From positions 56,262 through 120,261 of the forward strand of contig WION01000154.1 in NCBI GenBank assembly GCA_015039365.1: DNA of 64,000 nucleotides, in the 5' to 3' direction. Source of the stretch: Amanita rubescens (lineage: Eukaryota; Basidiomycota; Agaricomycetes; Agaricales; Amanitaceae). The translations under genes and the position numbers were made by a program. Shown here piece after piece: positions 43,038 to 55,174 of the stretch. The notes under the pieces were generated by a model that worked only from the letters and a program-made list of their open reading frames with translations, had not been told where the DNA came from and made no database searches. The stretch's first letter is position 1. Each line of letters begins with the position of its first letter.

Positions 43038-46000
43038 TCATGCACTCCCAGCCAGATCCATTCCAGGACTTGGATTCGGACTGCCATCTTCCGCAAATGT
43101 CCAGCTCCCCGTCGTTGCGGTGGGGGTAAGCGTGAACTCTCCCTCTCCTCTATTCACGCCTGCACCTGCACCCGCACCTCCGCCCCGACCGACCACCTCG
43201 ACATGAACTCCAACCCTATTCCAGTTCCCATGGTCATGGTCATGTTCATCTTGTCCATCACCATCGTAATCACCAAAACCGTCAGCATCAGCACTGTGAA
43301 ACTCGCCAAAATCACCAAAGTCGCCAAACGAACCGTCTCCGTCATCCGAGAAGGAAGACGAGAAGCCGAATGGGTCTTCACCATCCATTCCGCCAACAAC
43401 TGCAACACTGGCGGAACCGACATCGGCAACTGGGCCGCCTGGGTGACGAACGTGCAGGCCACTACCGAATACCACCTCGTTACCCTGGTTAGCAGCGGCG
43501 TGTGCGTCCGAGAAAGGGCCGAATCCCCCCTCATCGTCCTGAATATGAGCAGAACGAGATTCGTGAGTAAGGAAGAGGAAGAGGGCGCATGTACACGTAC
43601 ATCGTCGTTTACATTGAACGGGGAGCCCTGAGCCCGAGCACGAACATGTCCAGCACCCACGCTACTAGCACCTGACGCAGGTATCGTCAGGCCACGCGCT
43701 GTGGTAAATGAAGATTTGATGCCTGTAGGGTCAAACGAATCCTATGAAAGAGTCAACATCAAGAAACTGAGAAAAGATAGAAAACTCACGTCAAACCGTG
43801 CATCAACGCTGCTCAGCGGTCTCCGCTCCACCCCACTCAATGGACCCATAGCCAAAGAATGCCTCGTGGTTGTTATTGGAGGAACCGGTGAAAGAGTACT
43901 ACTCTGAGGAGCAGCAGCCACCCCCAATCCGAACGTAGACTGGGATAACCACCCGCCGACTTCTTCATCTTCATCGTCAGAGCTGGAGGACCCTCCGCCA
44001 TACGACACTTCAGATGAATGCATCTCTTGAGCCAGGTACGACGCGAACTGTTTCTAATCAGAACGTGTCTCACTCAACGTTTCGAACACTTACCCTCGGA
44101 GCGCTGCTATTTCCTTCTTCCTCTTCTTCCTCCGGTACGTCTCCATAGCCAGCCGGACCTGGCAAAGAACCAAAATCCGCCGTACTAACTCTCGGCGGGT
44201 GCCCACTGCCTAACCGCTTATTAAACTCAGTCTTGACCTCGTTCCCCGGTGTCATCCCCAAAGTGCTATTGTTGATTGTGGCGGCGGCGGCGGCGGTACT
44301 CCCAGCCAATCCGAATCCATGACCGGAACCCAATGAACGAGCGCCGTGACCAACTCCTCCAATCCCACCTCCAGCCATCTCCGTCGGTTCGTCGTCGCCG
44401 CTGCAGCAGCAGCCATTAAACCCATCTGAATCGTCTTCGTCGACTTGCCATTTTGAAAACGCGCGTTGAGTAGTACCAGTCACAGCCGGTTTACCACCGC
44501 CGAGCATACTCGAATCCCGCTCTTTGGTCTCGTTATACCGCCCTTTCACATATTCTTCCCATTCGGGTACAGGTGCATACTTGATCAGGGCTTCGCGGAG
44601 ATCTGGAGGATATCGTTCGAGCGTGACGAGCACGTCTTCTGCGATGAGCGTTAGGTGGCCCATGTAGCCTAACCGGACGCCTTTTGGCTTGAAGCTGTAA
44701 ACATACTTATGTAAGATAATGGAATTCTTGAGGAAATGAAGCGAGAGTCTCACCTTTCGACGTCATTTACTTTTTGGCCTTGGACGATCTGGTGCATGAT
44801 CCTCGCGTCGCGGAAGAGCGCTATGGCCAACTCGCGGTTAAGCCCACTAGACACATTTCCAGTCAAGATTTGGTGTACAAGGTCGTATACGGCGCTATGT
44901 AGAAAGTTGTTCCATGGAAAATCGAAAAAGAGGTCCTATACCCCAATGTCGTAAGCACGCAGGGCAGAACGTGTCAAACAAAAAAATTCCCACCAGAAAC
45001 GTAGGTCAAGACGTTCAAGTCAATAAAACACCGTTTGAGCTTCTCCCCAATGCAGAGTTTTGTTTCTCGGACGAGTGATAGCGTCCTCCGCGAACTTCTC
45101 CGAGACCCGTGGAATCTTGATTGCGAAGGCGAGAGATCTTGAGAACGTGACGCCGTTCTTGACAATGGCGTGCCTGGAGACGTCCTTTCAGGCGGAGGCG
45201 GGCTAAAAGGGTTTTCAGGGGAGAGCTTTCGGGAGGAGACGTCGAGGAAGAAGCAGAGGAAGGAGGGAGTGGTGTTGGTTCCTGGGCAGGAGACATTGAC
45301 TGAGGTTCATCAAACATGGCAATTTCTTCCATTGCGTCTTCATCTGAGCTTCCAGGCTCGTCGTCGCTACTCATTTCTTCGTCCGAGGAGAAATTGGGAG
45401 AGGCAGAGGAACGTGAAGCTCCGTGAACAGGCAGCTCCAAAGCAGGTTCCACCTCGTCTTGTATCGTCTCAATTGGCTCCCGTTCCCGATCACCTATCTG
45501 GTTAAGGGAGATAACTTGCGCGAGTCCTTCAAGTGCAGCGAGGCCGCCCCGCAACCGACCCTGTTCGTCATACAATCCGTCGTACTCCGATGGCCGGTTC
45601 AGCACCGACATGTTCGAACAATGCAATAACTCTGCAAACAGTTCGCATATCCGATACCGTTCCAGCGTAAGTGGAGTGATTTGACCAACGGTCGTTGAGA
45701 CAGGACCAGTCTACGACGAGTTGAGTGAAAAAAAGTACGAAGCAACAACAGGGAAAACGCACCAGGGATCTCGGCGACCCCAACAACCGTTGTAGCTCCC
45801 CCATCCGCTCACACATGATCTCCAACAGCGGCCCAAAATGGACCACACCCATCCGATCCACCATCTCTTGCATAGCATGCTCTAGCTCTTCTCTTCCATC
45901 TTCCGATTGCGTTTGTAAATGCTGTTGAATCTGTATCAGCCGATTCCGTACAGTATGGAACAGATAAGGCTCATAATAGTCCGAGTTATTTTTTCTGATG

Positions 46001-47140
46001 AGCTCAATGACGATGGAGATGGATTGCGCGACGGATGACGTGGCAGATTCCAGAGTAGGTAGAGTTGGGTTTTCCAGATCTTCAGCGTCTTCAGGCGCGA
46101 CGTTGTGCCCTGGACCGAAATCGTACAATATGTATGACATGAGCTTCGACACGCTTTCTTTCTGGGCGAGTTCGCGAGCAAAGCGGTTGGAAGCTGGTCC
46201 GTTTTGAAGGTCTTCGGTTATGCCTGCGGCGGGTGAAGGGGTTGCCATTGCAATTATGTTTTTGATGAGTTCCGCCACGATCGTGTGCACGTCGGAGGTG
46301 TGTTGGGGCGCTAAGAAGTCTATCAGCCGTGGAATGAAGTTTTGGGATGATAACCACTGTTTTTGTCATATTTAGCAAGTATTTTGCATGAGGAACGTAG
46401 TACGCACTTCAAGGGTGCCAGCACCCTCGGGAAGCTCGTCCAATTGGATCATCCGAATCAACAAGTCTACAAACGGCGGCATCTCAATATGCCGCAAGAA
46501 GCTTTCGACGACAGAAGGTTGTGATTTGATAAATGCCAGCATCTGAGGAAAAAAAAACATTTTCGAACCTCAACGGCTGGAGAACAGAGAAAAGGCACCT
46601 CTGTAGGCTTTTTGCTCAAAAAGACAGAGTTGATTTTTGCGAAATGAGAGGCCATGACCATACGTGTTTTCATGTCTTCGGCGGAGCGGTCGAGCACGGT
46701 CTCCCAGAAGGGTTCGAGAACCTGGTTTTGCTCGTTCACGCAAGTCTCGACGATGGACCATATTTCGCTGCACAGCACTTCCGTAGCCACGTAAGGATAC
46801 CTTGAGACGAACCGAGTAAGAAAAAAAACAGAGAGAATCGTAAAAAAAGTGACGGACTTGAAGCGACCCCGCTCTTCACCCTCAATCTGGCCGGTCACAT
46901 ACCCAAACAATCTCTGAAGCACGTTCACCCGCTGGAAATAGTCTATAAGTCTTGTATTCTGGGCTTTGCACTCTTGCAGTAAGTCATCTTCGTCTAGAAT
47001 GGCTTCGAGAGACACGTCCTCCTTATCGAGCAGACTGTCTATGGCGGAACCATTGTGAAAGCCGAATCTGTGGCAAAATGACCGCCGAAACTGAGCAATA
47101 AAGTTCGGAGGAGGTTTATGCTAGACTACCTCCAGAACAT
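43038..47140 (-). CDS. SAPS-domain regulatory subunit of PP6/Sit4 phosphatase
   Basis: Eleven exons: 47130-47140, 46858-47067, 46599-46800, 46408-46542, 45763-46356, 45001-45711, 44754-44935, 44094-44694, 43790-44053, 43601-43741, 43038-43538. They encode about 1180 residues starting MFWRFGFHNGSAIDSLLDKE. The helical SAPS repeat domain includes VSLEAILDEDDLLQECKAQN, FLRHIEMPPFVDLLIRMIQL, DLFFDFPWNNFLHSAVYDLV and VRLGYMGHLTLIAEDV. The tail is acidic and Gly-rich (FGDFGDFGEF). SAP proteins bind the Sit4/PP6 catalytic subunit and act in TOR and cell-cycle signalling. Exon 6 needs two compensating single-base corrections: one extra base near 45665 (GGAAACGG) and one missing near 45200-45280. The gene lies 147 bp downstream of AP-2 mu on the same strand. 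Confidence 0.9.
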
Positions 47141-47286
47141 GAGGTCTAAGATTCGGTTTCGGGGAGGTGACGGACGGAGGCGGTGGGAGGCTGGAGCAGA
47201 GCGGGTCCGGTCAAGTAGCCGGTAATTGTATGAGCATTCCTAGTACTACTACAAGTAATTACATCCGAATTCTACGCTAACATTCC

Positions 47287-49077
47287 TCAGAACTACAAAA
47301 TCTCAGCATTACGCTCGCCAATCTGAACTAACACACTTACCCGAATCTGATACGACCCGCTCGCTTTCGTCAGATATCGCACCCACTTGATGCTCTGGTA
47401 GTTGGTCTTCTCAAACACTTTCAAGAACCTCACTATCAGCCCAGACGCCGTAAACATCAACACCTGGAAATCAACGTCAATGGGCGGCCTTGCCCACACT
47501 TGTCGGTGCGTTGTGCTCGTCAGATCCGCTGCAAGGTTGAATCCACATTCTTGTCCTCCCTGGAGACGGGGTATCCTGAACGGGCGCTAAGTCCTACAGT
47601 TCTGAACAAACCATAAAGAAACATACTTCCATATAACAACATTCTCGTCAGGAACGTATTTGGCCTTGCCAGTAACGACTTTACAATCCACAGTGGTGGT
47701 GTTCAACGGCGTGGGTATCCGCAAGACAACGTCAGTCGCATATAGTTTGTTGTTAAAGTTAGCCTTGACAACGATTGCATACGAAACTTGAGTTGTTCCG
47801 ATTTCATGAATGGTGGGAATAACACGTAATGGTAGCTTAACATTGGAAGTGCATCGATAACTGGAATGAATCAATAAAAAATCTTGATTACCGGTCTGAT
47901 GGGAATATACACACCGCATAAGCTCAAACTCCCCGTCGGGCGGGATAAAGCTAATGGTACGAGTTGCGTCGAAATCGTGCAACCGCACGCACTGATGGAA
48001 CTGGCAATCGTCCAGTTGGACAGCGTCACCCGCACCAGGACCGTTCTTGTCTATCACGAGTTTGTCGTTCAAGCCAAACTTGCACTCGGGAGAACCAGAC
48101 AAATAAGCCCGCATTTGAATATGGCCATCCACGTCGGCGCGTAAAACGCTACCTGGCGATGATCAGATTGAGACGTCATCCAAAAAAAGGCCGAGTTGTT
48201 ACCTTTCGCGCTCATACTCAGGTTTACCGTCTCCACGACATCCACAAACGCCTCGTTCTTCTTGTACTTGACATCCCCTCTCCTCCAACTCGTCGCACCT
48301 GTAGCTTGGACAGTAATCTTGGCTGACTCTTCCTATTCTTTGCTCAGCACGATATAGCGAGTAAATAAGATGCACTGACAGCTGCAATGGCAGAAGAAAC
48401 TATGCTTTCCGTGGTGATATACGTTTTCAGAGTGTCTATCTCGCTGTTTTGAGGGTATCCAAAATCAAGAATTTCTGTAGTTTTTTCGTTCACTAATGTA
48501 TTCTTGCCAATTGTAGAGCACACGCACCATCGATTAACTCGTATATCAAAACAAAATTGTTTTTGACCGCTTCTTCATCAATCTTTCCAAAGTAGGACTT
48601 GGCGATGTTGATAAACCGGTAGCAATACTCAAACACAAGAGCTGCATTAGCGTTTGTCCTACGACTCGTTAGCACGCATAACGTAGAATAAATGAGACGT
48701 ACTTTGTAACTGCGACCACATACAGGTTGTTCACCCTCACATGAAAAAAGCTCGTTGAACCAAGTGTTATAATAGGTGACCTAACGTCACTATTCGAGAC
48801 GACTTGTATTCTGAATACATCGGCAATTGACCTTCTAAAAGCAAATCATCATTAGCGCGTAGCTTGAAAAAACACAGCGTTCTGATCACACTTAAAGTCG
48901 GTCCGATACAGTCGTGAGATTAGAACCTAGAGTCAAGAGTATATAAGAATCAAGACCGTAGACTTTTTCGTTGAATTTACGAACCTCTCCCTTTAGATTA
49001 AAAATGAAAAAAGCCTAGCAAAGCAGGAATGAGCACAGAACTGAGCTACAGAACGAAAGTTACGCACGGATATCATG
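47287..49077 (-). CDS. apm4: AP-2 complex subunit mu
   Basis: The medium chain of the AP-2 adaptor, which selects cargo for clathrin-mediated endocytosis at the plasma membrane. Eleven exons all join in frame to 424 residues, the usual family length: 49069-49077, 48985-49014, 48892-48926, 48703-48834, 48528-48658, 48380-48474, 48203-48332, 47915-48152, 47627-47860, 47341-47575, 47287-47292. The N-terminal longin domain has MISAFFIFNLKGEVLISRLY, KNNFVLIYELIDEILDFGY and TSWRRGDVKYKKNEAFVDVV. The mu homology domain has GHIQMRAYLSGSPECKFGL, ISFIPPDGEFELMRYR and WARPPIDVDFQV, ending SGSYQIRF. The last exon is only six bases (F, stop). A fragment of its 5' end is duplicated at 51285-51480. Confidence 0.95.
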
Positions 49078-49922
49078 AGCGAGGCTACTGTGTGTGTACC
49101 TGTTTGTCGTAATGGAACCACCCACGTGGTCGGTCAGCATAGTTTCGCTTCTGCGAGACCGAGTGCAAGTACCTCTAACGCTTTTTGGGATCTGACATCG
49201 ATAACGCTATCATCTATGCTCGCAGATATTATAAGAGGTGTTTTTCAAGTAACATGCAACGAGACAAACTTGGACAGTCACGGCGTATCAGATATACAGC
49301 CGTTTTAGTATTCGTTCGTGATTATGCCTCGACCATGGTTTCGCCGATGAGCCTAGCCGGGTCACTGTGCTCTCTCCGCGGGAATCTCTCGGGGGGTGGA
49401 TAAAGTGGCAACAACTCAGTAATCTTAGCGCGATCCCCGCGTAACGCGCTATCTTGAGCAAGGACGCAAAAACAGGCATCCGAACATCACTCTGGATATT
49501 ACGAATATGGTACGTGTCATTCAGAGTCTAAACTCTCAAGAGCTCACGGCATATGATGAACCTGTCAGGTTTAGGCTATATTCCATCCATCCAACAAAGC
49601 GTAAAGAACGTAAACCACCTAAGAATGCTGTCCACTATGCCATACTGCAAATAACCGGCTATTCGGAACTGGTTCTAAGCGAACTCCTATCAACTTCTTT
49701 GTCTCACAGGGCTACATAAAGCTCAGGAGTGGCTCTAAGCGGGCTTTATCGACCAAGCTGTACAAGCACTGAGGTCAGCGACCGACAATAACCGAGCAGC
49801 TCTTCCTGACCTAACCAACTTTGCTAAGGAAGAGTTGATCATGTACAAGAATAATGTCGGACATGGTTAAGCCGGCAACTGTGAGAGCCGAATACGAGCT
49901 GAGCAGAGGGATTGCAACCACG
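49078..49922. other. Upstream region of terpene synthase 1, duplicated downstream
   Basis: No gene. From about 49620 to the terpene synthase start the sequence is repeated, diverged, at about 51900-52325; shared pieces include AACCGGCTATTCGGAA, TGGTTCTAAGCG and CTGAGGTCAGCGA. It contains the divergent promoter of AP-2 mu. Confidence 0.6.
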
Positions 49923-49930
49923 TATATAAA
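49923..49930 (+). promoter_or_regulatory. TATA box of terpene synthase 1
   Basis: TATATAAA 57-64 bp before the ATG. Comparable boxes lie at 52258 (TATAATAG) and 55119 (TATAAATA) before the other two paralogues. Confidence 0.6.
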
Positions 49931-49986
49931 AGTCAACTTAGATGCTCGTGGATCGTCAGCCGCCGCGGCAACTACAACAACACAAG

Positions 49987-51101
49987 ATGACAGACGCTGT
50001 AAGACGCTGTTGATTAAGATTCATAGAGCCAATCACTTAACAAGGTTCCTTCACAGGTCTCCAGAACCGAAATCAGCTTTTTCCGCAGAACAAATAAGCT
50101 CTTTGACTTTGACAAAGAATTATTCACCGCTTCATGCGAAAAGATCAAGCAGCTCGGATATCCGTTGGACGACCCAGCCACGATGAAAGCAGCTGAACCA
50201 TACATGAAGCTCGGGCCTATGATCACCGTCGGGCTATATCCACATGTCACAGATCAGGCCACTCGAGTGTTTATTTCCGTTTACGCTGGTCTGACAACAC
50301 TAATCGACGACGCCTTTGCGGATAAACCTGGACCTATCAGCGAATTCAACTATCGTTTCGTTCGAGGCATTCCCCAAGAATACCCAGCACTAGAAACGTT
50401 CGCACGTCTTTTGCGTTTGTTCCGCGAGCATTGGAACCCCGTCATGGCAGATATGCTGCTGCAAAGCTCGATGATGTTTATCACGTCGATAACCCTAGAG
50501 CACGCGGTAAAAGATGCAGAGGTGAGGTCCTGGCCAGGATTCTATTTTGATACCCGACTCAACATCCGATAGTTGCCCACTTGCCGCAGCAGTTTAGAAC
50601 TGGCGCGGTCATTCCGGGATATGTCCGGTATATCCACATTGTACTGTCTCTGGATGTTTTCTCCAGACACACCCCCAGAAATGTTTATGGCAGTAAGTAT
50701 TATCCACGAGGTCGCGTTGTCCCAAAAATTGACTGATAAATAGGGCTTGCATCCGATATCCCGGTTTATCAACATCGCCAAGTAAGGCTATTCTCGCACC
50801 TTTATCGACCTTCGTCTAATCTGCCTACAGTGACGTTCTATCATTTTATAAAGAAGAATTGGCCTCCAGCTACAGCTCCCTGTGGGCTAGGACGAACAAC
50901 ACTAGTCAATTGGATGCCTTCAAAAAGATGGTGAATGATGCCGTCGATATATATAGAGACCTCGAAATGCTTGCGGAAAAATATCCATGCATGCATAGGC
51001 CTCAAATTGCAAACTTGTCTGGTTATTTCCGTTACCACCTTACACTCCTTGGATATCGGCTTATAGAACTGTTGGAATTGGACTGTGAGGATATTTCTTA
51101 G
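49987..51101 (+). CDS. Sesquiterpene synthase 1 (trichodiene synthase-like, 301 aa)
   Basis: A class I terpene cyclase expected to ionise farnesyl diphosphate; the product is unknown. Exons 49987-49998 (MTDA), 50057-50521, 50573-50692, 50744-50781 and 50831-51101 join in frame. The first metal-binding motif reads LIDDAFADKP (DDxxxD). The second is NDVLSFYKEE, matching the NDxxSxxxE triad, in the right place across the last intron. It ends LLELDCEDIS. Compared with its paralogues, exon 2 lacks about eight residues in two places just before KLFDFDKELF. It is the first of three tandem copies with identical exon layout. Confidence 0.88.
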
Positions 51102-51284
51102 AATCCTGGTCTGCGCGTTCCGAAAGCACCAAAATTGTATATTTATATGTAAACCTTGCATTTATCATTCTACGACCGCATATGTAATTGTATCTCAATG
51201 CATTTTTGAATACTTTCGGTGATTGAAAGAGACTAATTCTTCATTTGCGATGCCCAAATGCTTACCCAGTGACGTCCTTGCTAA

Positions 51285-51480
51285 ATTGACAAACCTCTCC
51301 ATTTAGATTACAAATGTTAATAATAAAAAAGTCCTGGAAAAGCAAAAATGAGAGCAGAACCAAGTTCGGGAGAAGAGTACGTACCGCAGTTGAGTTTGTC
51401 CGTCATGCGTTGGCACGAACTGGAACGAACTGCCACCGTGTGCTATTCAACCGTGAGCACTACGTCCGCCGTGTATAAAC
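51285..51480. pseudogene. Duplicated remnant of the AP-2 mu 5' end
   Basis: Minus-strand similarity to 48970-49077, which holds AP-2 mu exons 1 and 2 and intron 1. Shared stretches are ACCTCTCC.TTTAGATTA, AAAGC and GAGCAGAAC-like DNA in the same order. It lies between terpene synthases 1 and 2, offset by about 2.31 kb from the intact gene. The same offset (2338 bp) separates the two synthase start codons. This marks the edge of a tandem duplication. Confidence 0.7.
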
Positions 51481-52324
51481 CGTGGTGGAGCGTCTGACCT
51501 TACGCTGTGTCCATTTCCTCCATCGAGCAACAGTTGGGCAAAGGATTCAAGGTTGCAAACCCCGTACAATGATACCGGCAAACCGGAACTTGTTCTGACC
51601 GAAGCCGGAGTGGCAACGTGTCAATGTCCGGTCCAGCCACGCGGGCCCCGGGGCAATATCTCTTATGACGACTGGCTTTTTCTACGTATGTTCAAAATGG
51701 TTTGGCGACCAGTTGGAGTTCAACATTCCCGTTCTGCACATGTACATGACAACGTGGTACTGGTAAGATTCATACAATTCCGGTATTTTGAATTATACCA
51801 GCAGTTATATGATGCTTTACTCTCAGGTTCACCGTATCCTGTCACTGTCAGGTAAATAAACTAGTTTTTGCCTTCGTGAGATAAGTTCCGTCATCGCTTA
51901 TATCGAAAATGCTGTCCGCTATGCTATCTAGCAACTGCTGACAACGTGGGTGTCAGGTGAGCTGAACCGGCTATTCGGAATTGGTTCTAAGCGGATTCCC
52001 GTCAAATTTATTTATCGCACGGTTCAAGGATGGTCCTATATGCCGACTCAACTGAGGTCAGCGAGCAGGACCGTTACAATACGACCGTACGATGCTGACA
52101 ATGGTGAGTAGCCCTTCCCGAAACGACCGTGATTAGTATGAACCTTCTGCTAGGGTACCGTCTGTCGTGTATGGGCATAATATCGGCCGCCGTTGTGCCG
52201 GCGACTGAGCATCCGGATACGAGTCGAGCAATGGGGTTGCTACCACCTGCGATGGAGTATAATAGTCGAGTCGAGGTTCGTGGATCACCATCCTTAGGCT
52301 CCACTGCAATCAAAACACACTAGC

Positions 52325-53464
52325 ATGATAGACACGGTACAACCTGTTGGTTAACTTCGTACCGCCTATCACTTACAAAGTTCTTTGACAGGCCGCCAGA
52401 AACGAAATCAAGGACGCGATTACTTACTTTTTCCGCAGAACCAATACTCCAATGAAGCTCGTAGAGTTCGACCAAGAATTATTCGCCGCTTCGTGCGAAA
52501 AACTCAAGGAGCTCGGATATCCTTTAGACAATCCAGCCACGATGAAAGCAGCTGAACCATATGTGAAGCTTGGGTCTATAATAACCATGGGGATGTATTC
52601 GAATGTTATGGATCAGGCCACTCGAGTGTTTATGACCGCTTACACTAGCGTGGCAACGATAATAGACGATACCTTCGCCGATAAACCTGGCCCTATCAAC
52701 GAATTCAACTATCGCTTCGTTAGAGGCATTCCTCAAGAGTACCCAGCTCTAGAAACGTTCGCGCGCTTTTTGCGTTCGTTCCGCGAGCATTGGAGCCCCG
52801 TCATGGCGGATATGCTTCTGCAAAGCTCGATGACGTTTATAACGTCGATAGCTCTGGAAAATGGGATGAAAGACGCAAATGTAAGTTTTGGTCCATGATT
52901 TCGGCGGCGCTGCATGGCTCAATGTGCGATAGTTACCCACTTGCAACAATGTAGAGCTGGCGCGATCCCTCCGAGATATGTCGGGAGTGTCTGCACTGTA
53001 TTGCCTCTGGATGTTTTCTCCAGACACATCCCCCGAGATGTTCATGGCAGTGAGTATTGTCCACCAAGTCGCATTGTCACAATGTTGACAAATGAAATAG
53101 GGCTTGTCTCCAATGTGCCGGTTTGTCAACATCGCCAAGTAAGCTATTTCCACGTTCTCGTTCACCTTACTAATCTGCCTACAGTGACGTTCTATCATTT
53201 TACAAAGAAGAATTGGCGGGAGAGACCTCGAATTACATTTCTCTCTGTGCTAGGACGAACAACACCAGTCAACTGGACGCGTTTAAAAAGACGGTTGATG
53301 ATGCCATCGATATTTATCGAGAGATCGAGAAGCTAGCTGAAAGGTATCCGTCTGTGTACGGACCTCAACTAGTGAACTGGTCTGGCTATTTCAATTACCA
53401 TCTTACAGTCCCTCGGTATCGGCTTATGGAATTGTTAGAGTTGGACTCAGGGGGTATGCTCTAG
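52325..53464 (+). CDS. Sesquiterpene synthase 2 (trichodiene synthase-like, 311 aa)
   Basis: Exons 52325-52336 (MIDT), 52392-52880, 52933-53049, 53101-53138 and 53185-53464 join in frame with no lesion. Metal-binding motifs are IIDDTFADKP and NDVLSFYKEE; RYRLMELLELDSGGML ends the protein. It is closest to synthase 1 (for example LGYPLDxPATMKAAEPYxKLG and NEFNYRFVRGIPQEYPALE are shared). It keeps the exon-2 residues synthase 1 has lost (TPMKLVEFDQELF). Product unknown. Confidence 0.9.
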
Positions 53465-55118
53465 GAAACCGGTTCACACTACGTTCTCGATTATCGGAAT
53501 AGTATTTATATGGGAATCTTAGATTTATTCCCGTCTTTCATGTTACACTGACATATGTAGTTGTAACTCGATGCGTTTCCGGCTTTTTTACTTTTTTCCC
53601 ACTCCGCGATCAGAGTGAATTCGTCGACAAGTTCAAGCTGTCACGCGGCCAACGCCATCACAGCCACCAAGTGACAGCCTGAGCGTCTTCGTCAAGTCAT
53701 TCATACTACAGAAAGATCTCTTCTGGCCTCCGTCGCAGACTCCCTTTGGGTATTATTCTACTTAAGACGAATTACATCGGATCCTTAATCCCGGACGCTG
53801 CCGTTCGCCGTTCCTCCCGTCGTTTTTTACTACTTTCTATAACCCATCATCAACAGTTGGCCCTAACGCCCCCGGTATTGATTATTGGCGACCTTGTATT
53901 AGCAAGCATCTTCGCATCCTCCATTTTGGACCTCAACAACAAAAGGCCATTCGCAGCCCAATAGCATCCGCTCACCCATGATTACCAAAAGGTCAATGTC
54001 TAAAATGAGCGATCAATCACCACAGATCACCACTCAAAATCTATCCTCGTCTGGGGCTTGCATTCTACCGTTCAATCGTCTCCTTTCTCGACCGTGTTTC
54101 GTTACACAGCGGGGAAAGACAATCCATGGGAAAGGCATCAGGGCGACAATGCAACAAGACCCCTCCGACAGTACCAGGAACATCAGAATCGAACAAGAAT
54201 ATCCGTCTATTTATAGCCCAGTACATAGCGGATTCGGCTTGCTATTGATATCTCTGGCATCTCACGGACTTGGCTTAAGGAAACGAAGGACGACGTCAAT
54301 GGTGCCTAGAACACATTTACAGTTAAGTAGTAATGCTATTGTTTGCCGAGTAAAAATTCCTGTCGGAAAAACGGTGTAGACAGCGGGCTCCTTGTTATGT
54401 GACGTGAGACGGGTTCCGCTCAACTCGTCTCGATCACTGCGGCCATCGCACTTTAACACAGCCACTCCATTGCGGCACAGCCTTCGAACAAAACATACTC
54501 TTTAAGCATTGCGAGAGTGAATTATCCATGTGAGTAATTCGCCCTTGGGGTGTTCTATTTTGGGCACACAACTGCGTTGACTCGCGGCCAATGTCTGATT
54601 CAGAGGAGCACAACAAAATCTCGCTGCGTAGCGTACTTGATGCGGTCTACGAGGGTCTACGTCTACGTTTCAGCCTTTTCGAGATCACGGCGAACACCGT
54701 ATAGCCGGAATCTCCATACAAGCAAATCATCGATTGTGTACGTCATAAAATTAGACTATGTATGGCTTCATCATGCACGACGTCCAACCTGTCTACCCAT
54801 AAGGGAGTGTACATCACACGCTCGGTTAAGGGCACGTCTGGTGACTTGCGGGGATGAGAAGCGATGTAGGAAGCATAGGATCAGCATAGTGTCTTTCTCT
54901 GCCACGATCTTCATTTCGTCCCAATCGAGATTGAACCTATTCAACATGGAGAAAACTTATGTCAAATCGCTGAAACATGAGGTAAGAAAGTTCCTTGTAA
55001 TATGGGATCGCTAAATATATGCCACGCGGAACATTATGTCGCATCAATCTCCGGCCGCATGTTTCTCCAAAAAAGCGATGTAAAAAAGAACTCGTCGACA
55101 TACTAGCCGGTCGGTCAC
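53465..55118. other. Intergenic, no supported gene
   Basis: 1.7 kb between synthases 2 and 3. Open frames of up to 150 codons have no recognisable content, and no remnant of AP-2 mu is seen here. Confidence 0.5.
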
Positions 55119-55174
55119 TATAAATACTGAGCATCCTACGACCTAGTTCTACACAACAGAATCCCTACACAGTC

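Noticed and set aside
43154..43660. Long open frames on both strands over the SAPS C-terminal exons
   Set aside because: They are shadows of a Gly/Asp-rich coding region; the frame encoding FGDFGDFGEF with good splice sites is the real one.
49075..49403. Plus-strand frames opposite the AP-2 mu start
   Set aside because: Antisense to the AP-2 mu exon 1/promoter region, no supporting motif.
53746..55014. Open frames of 70-150 codons between synthases 2 and 3
   Set aside because: No recognisable motif, no paralogue in the window and no plausible intron joining; kept only as unannotated DNA.
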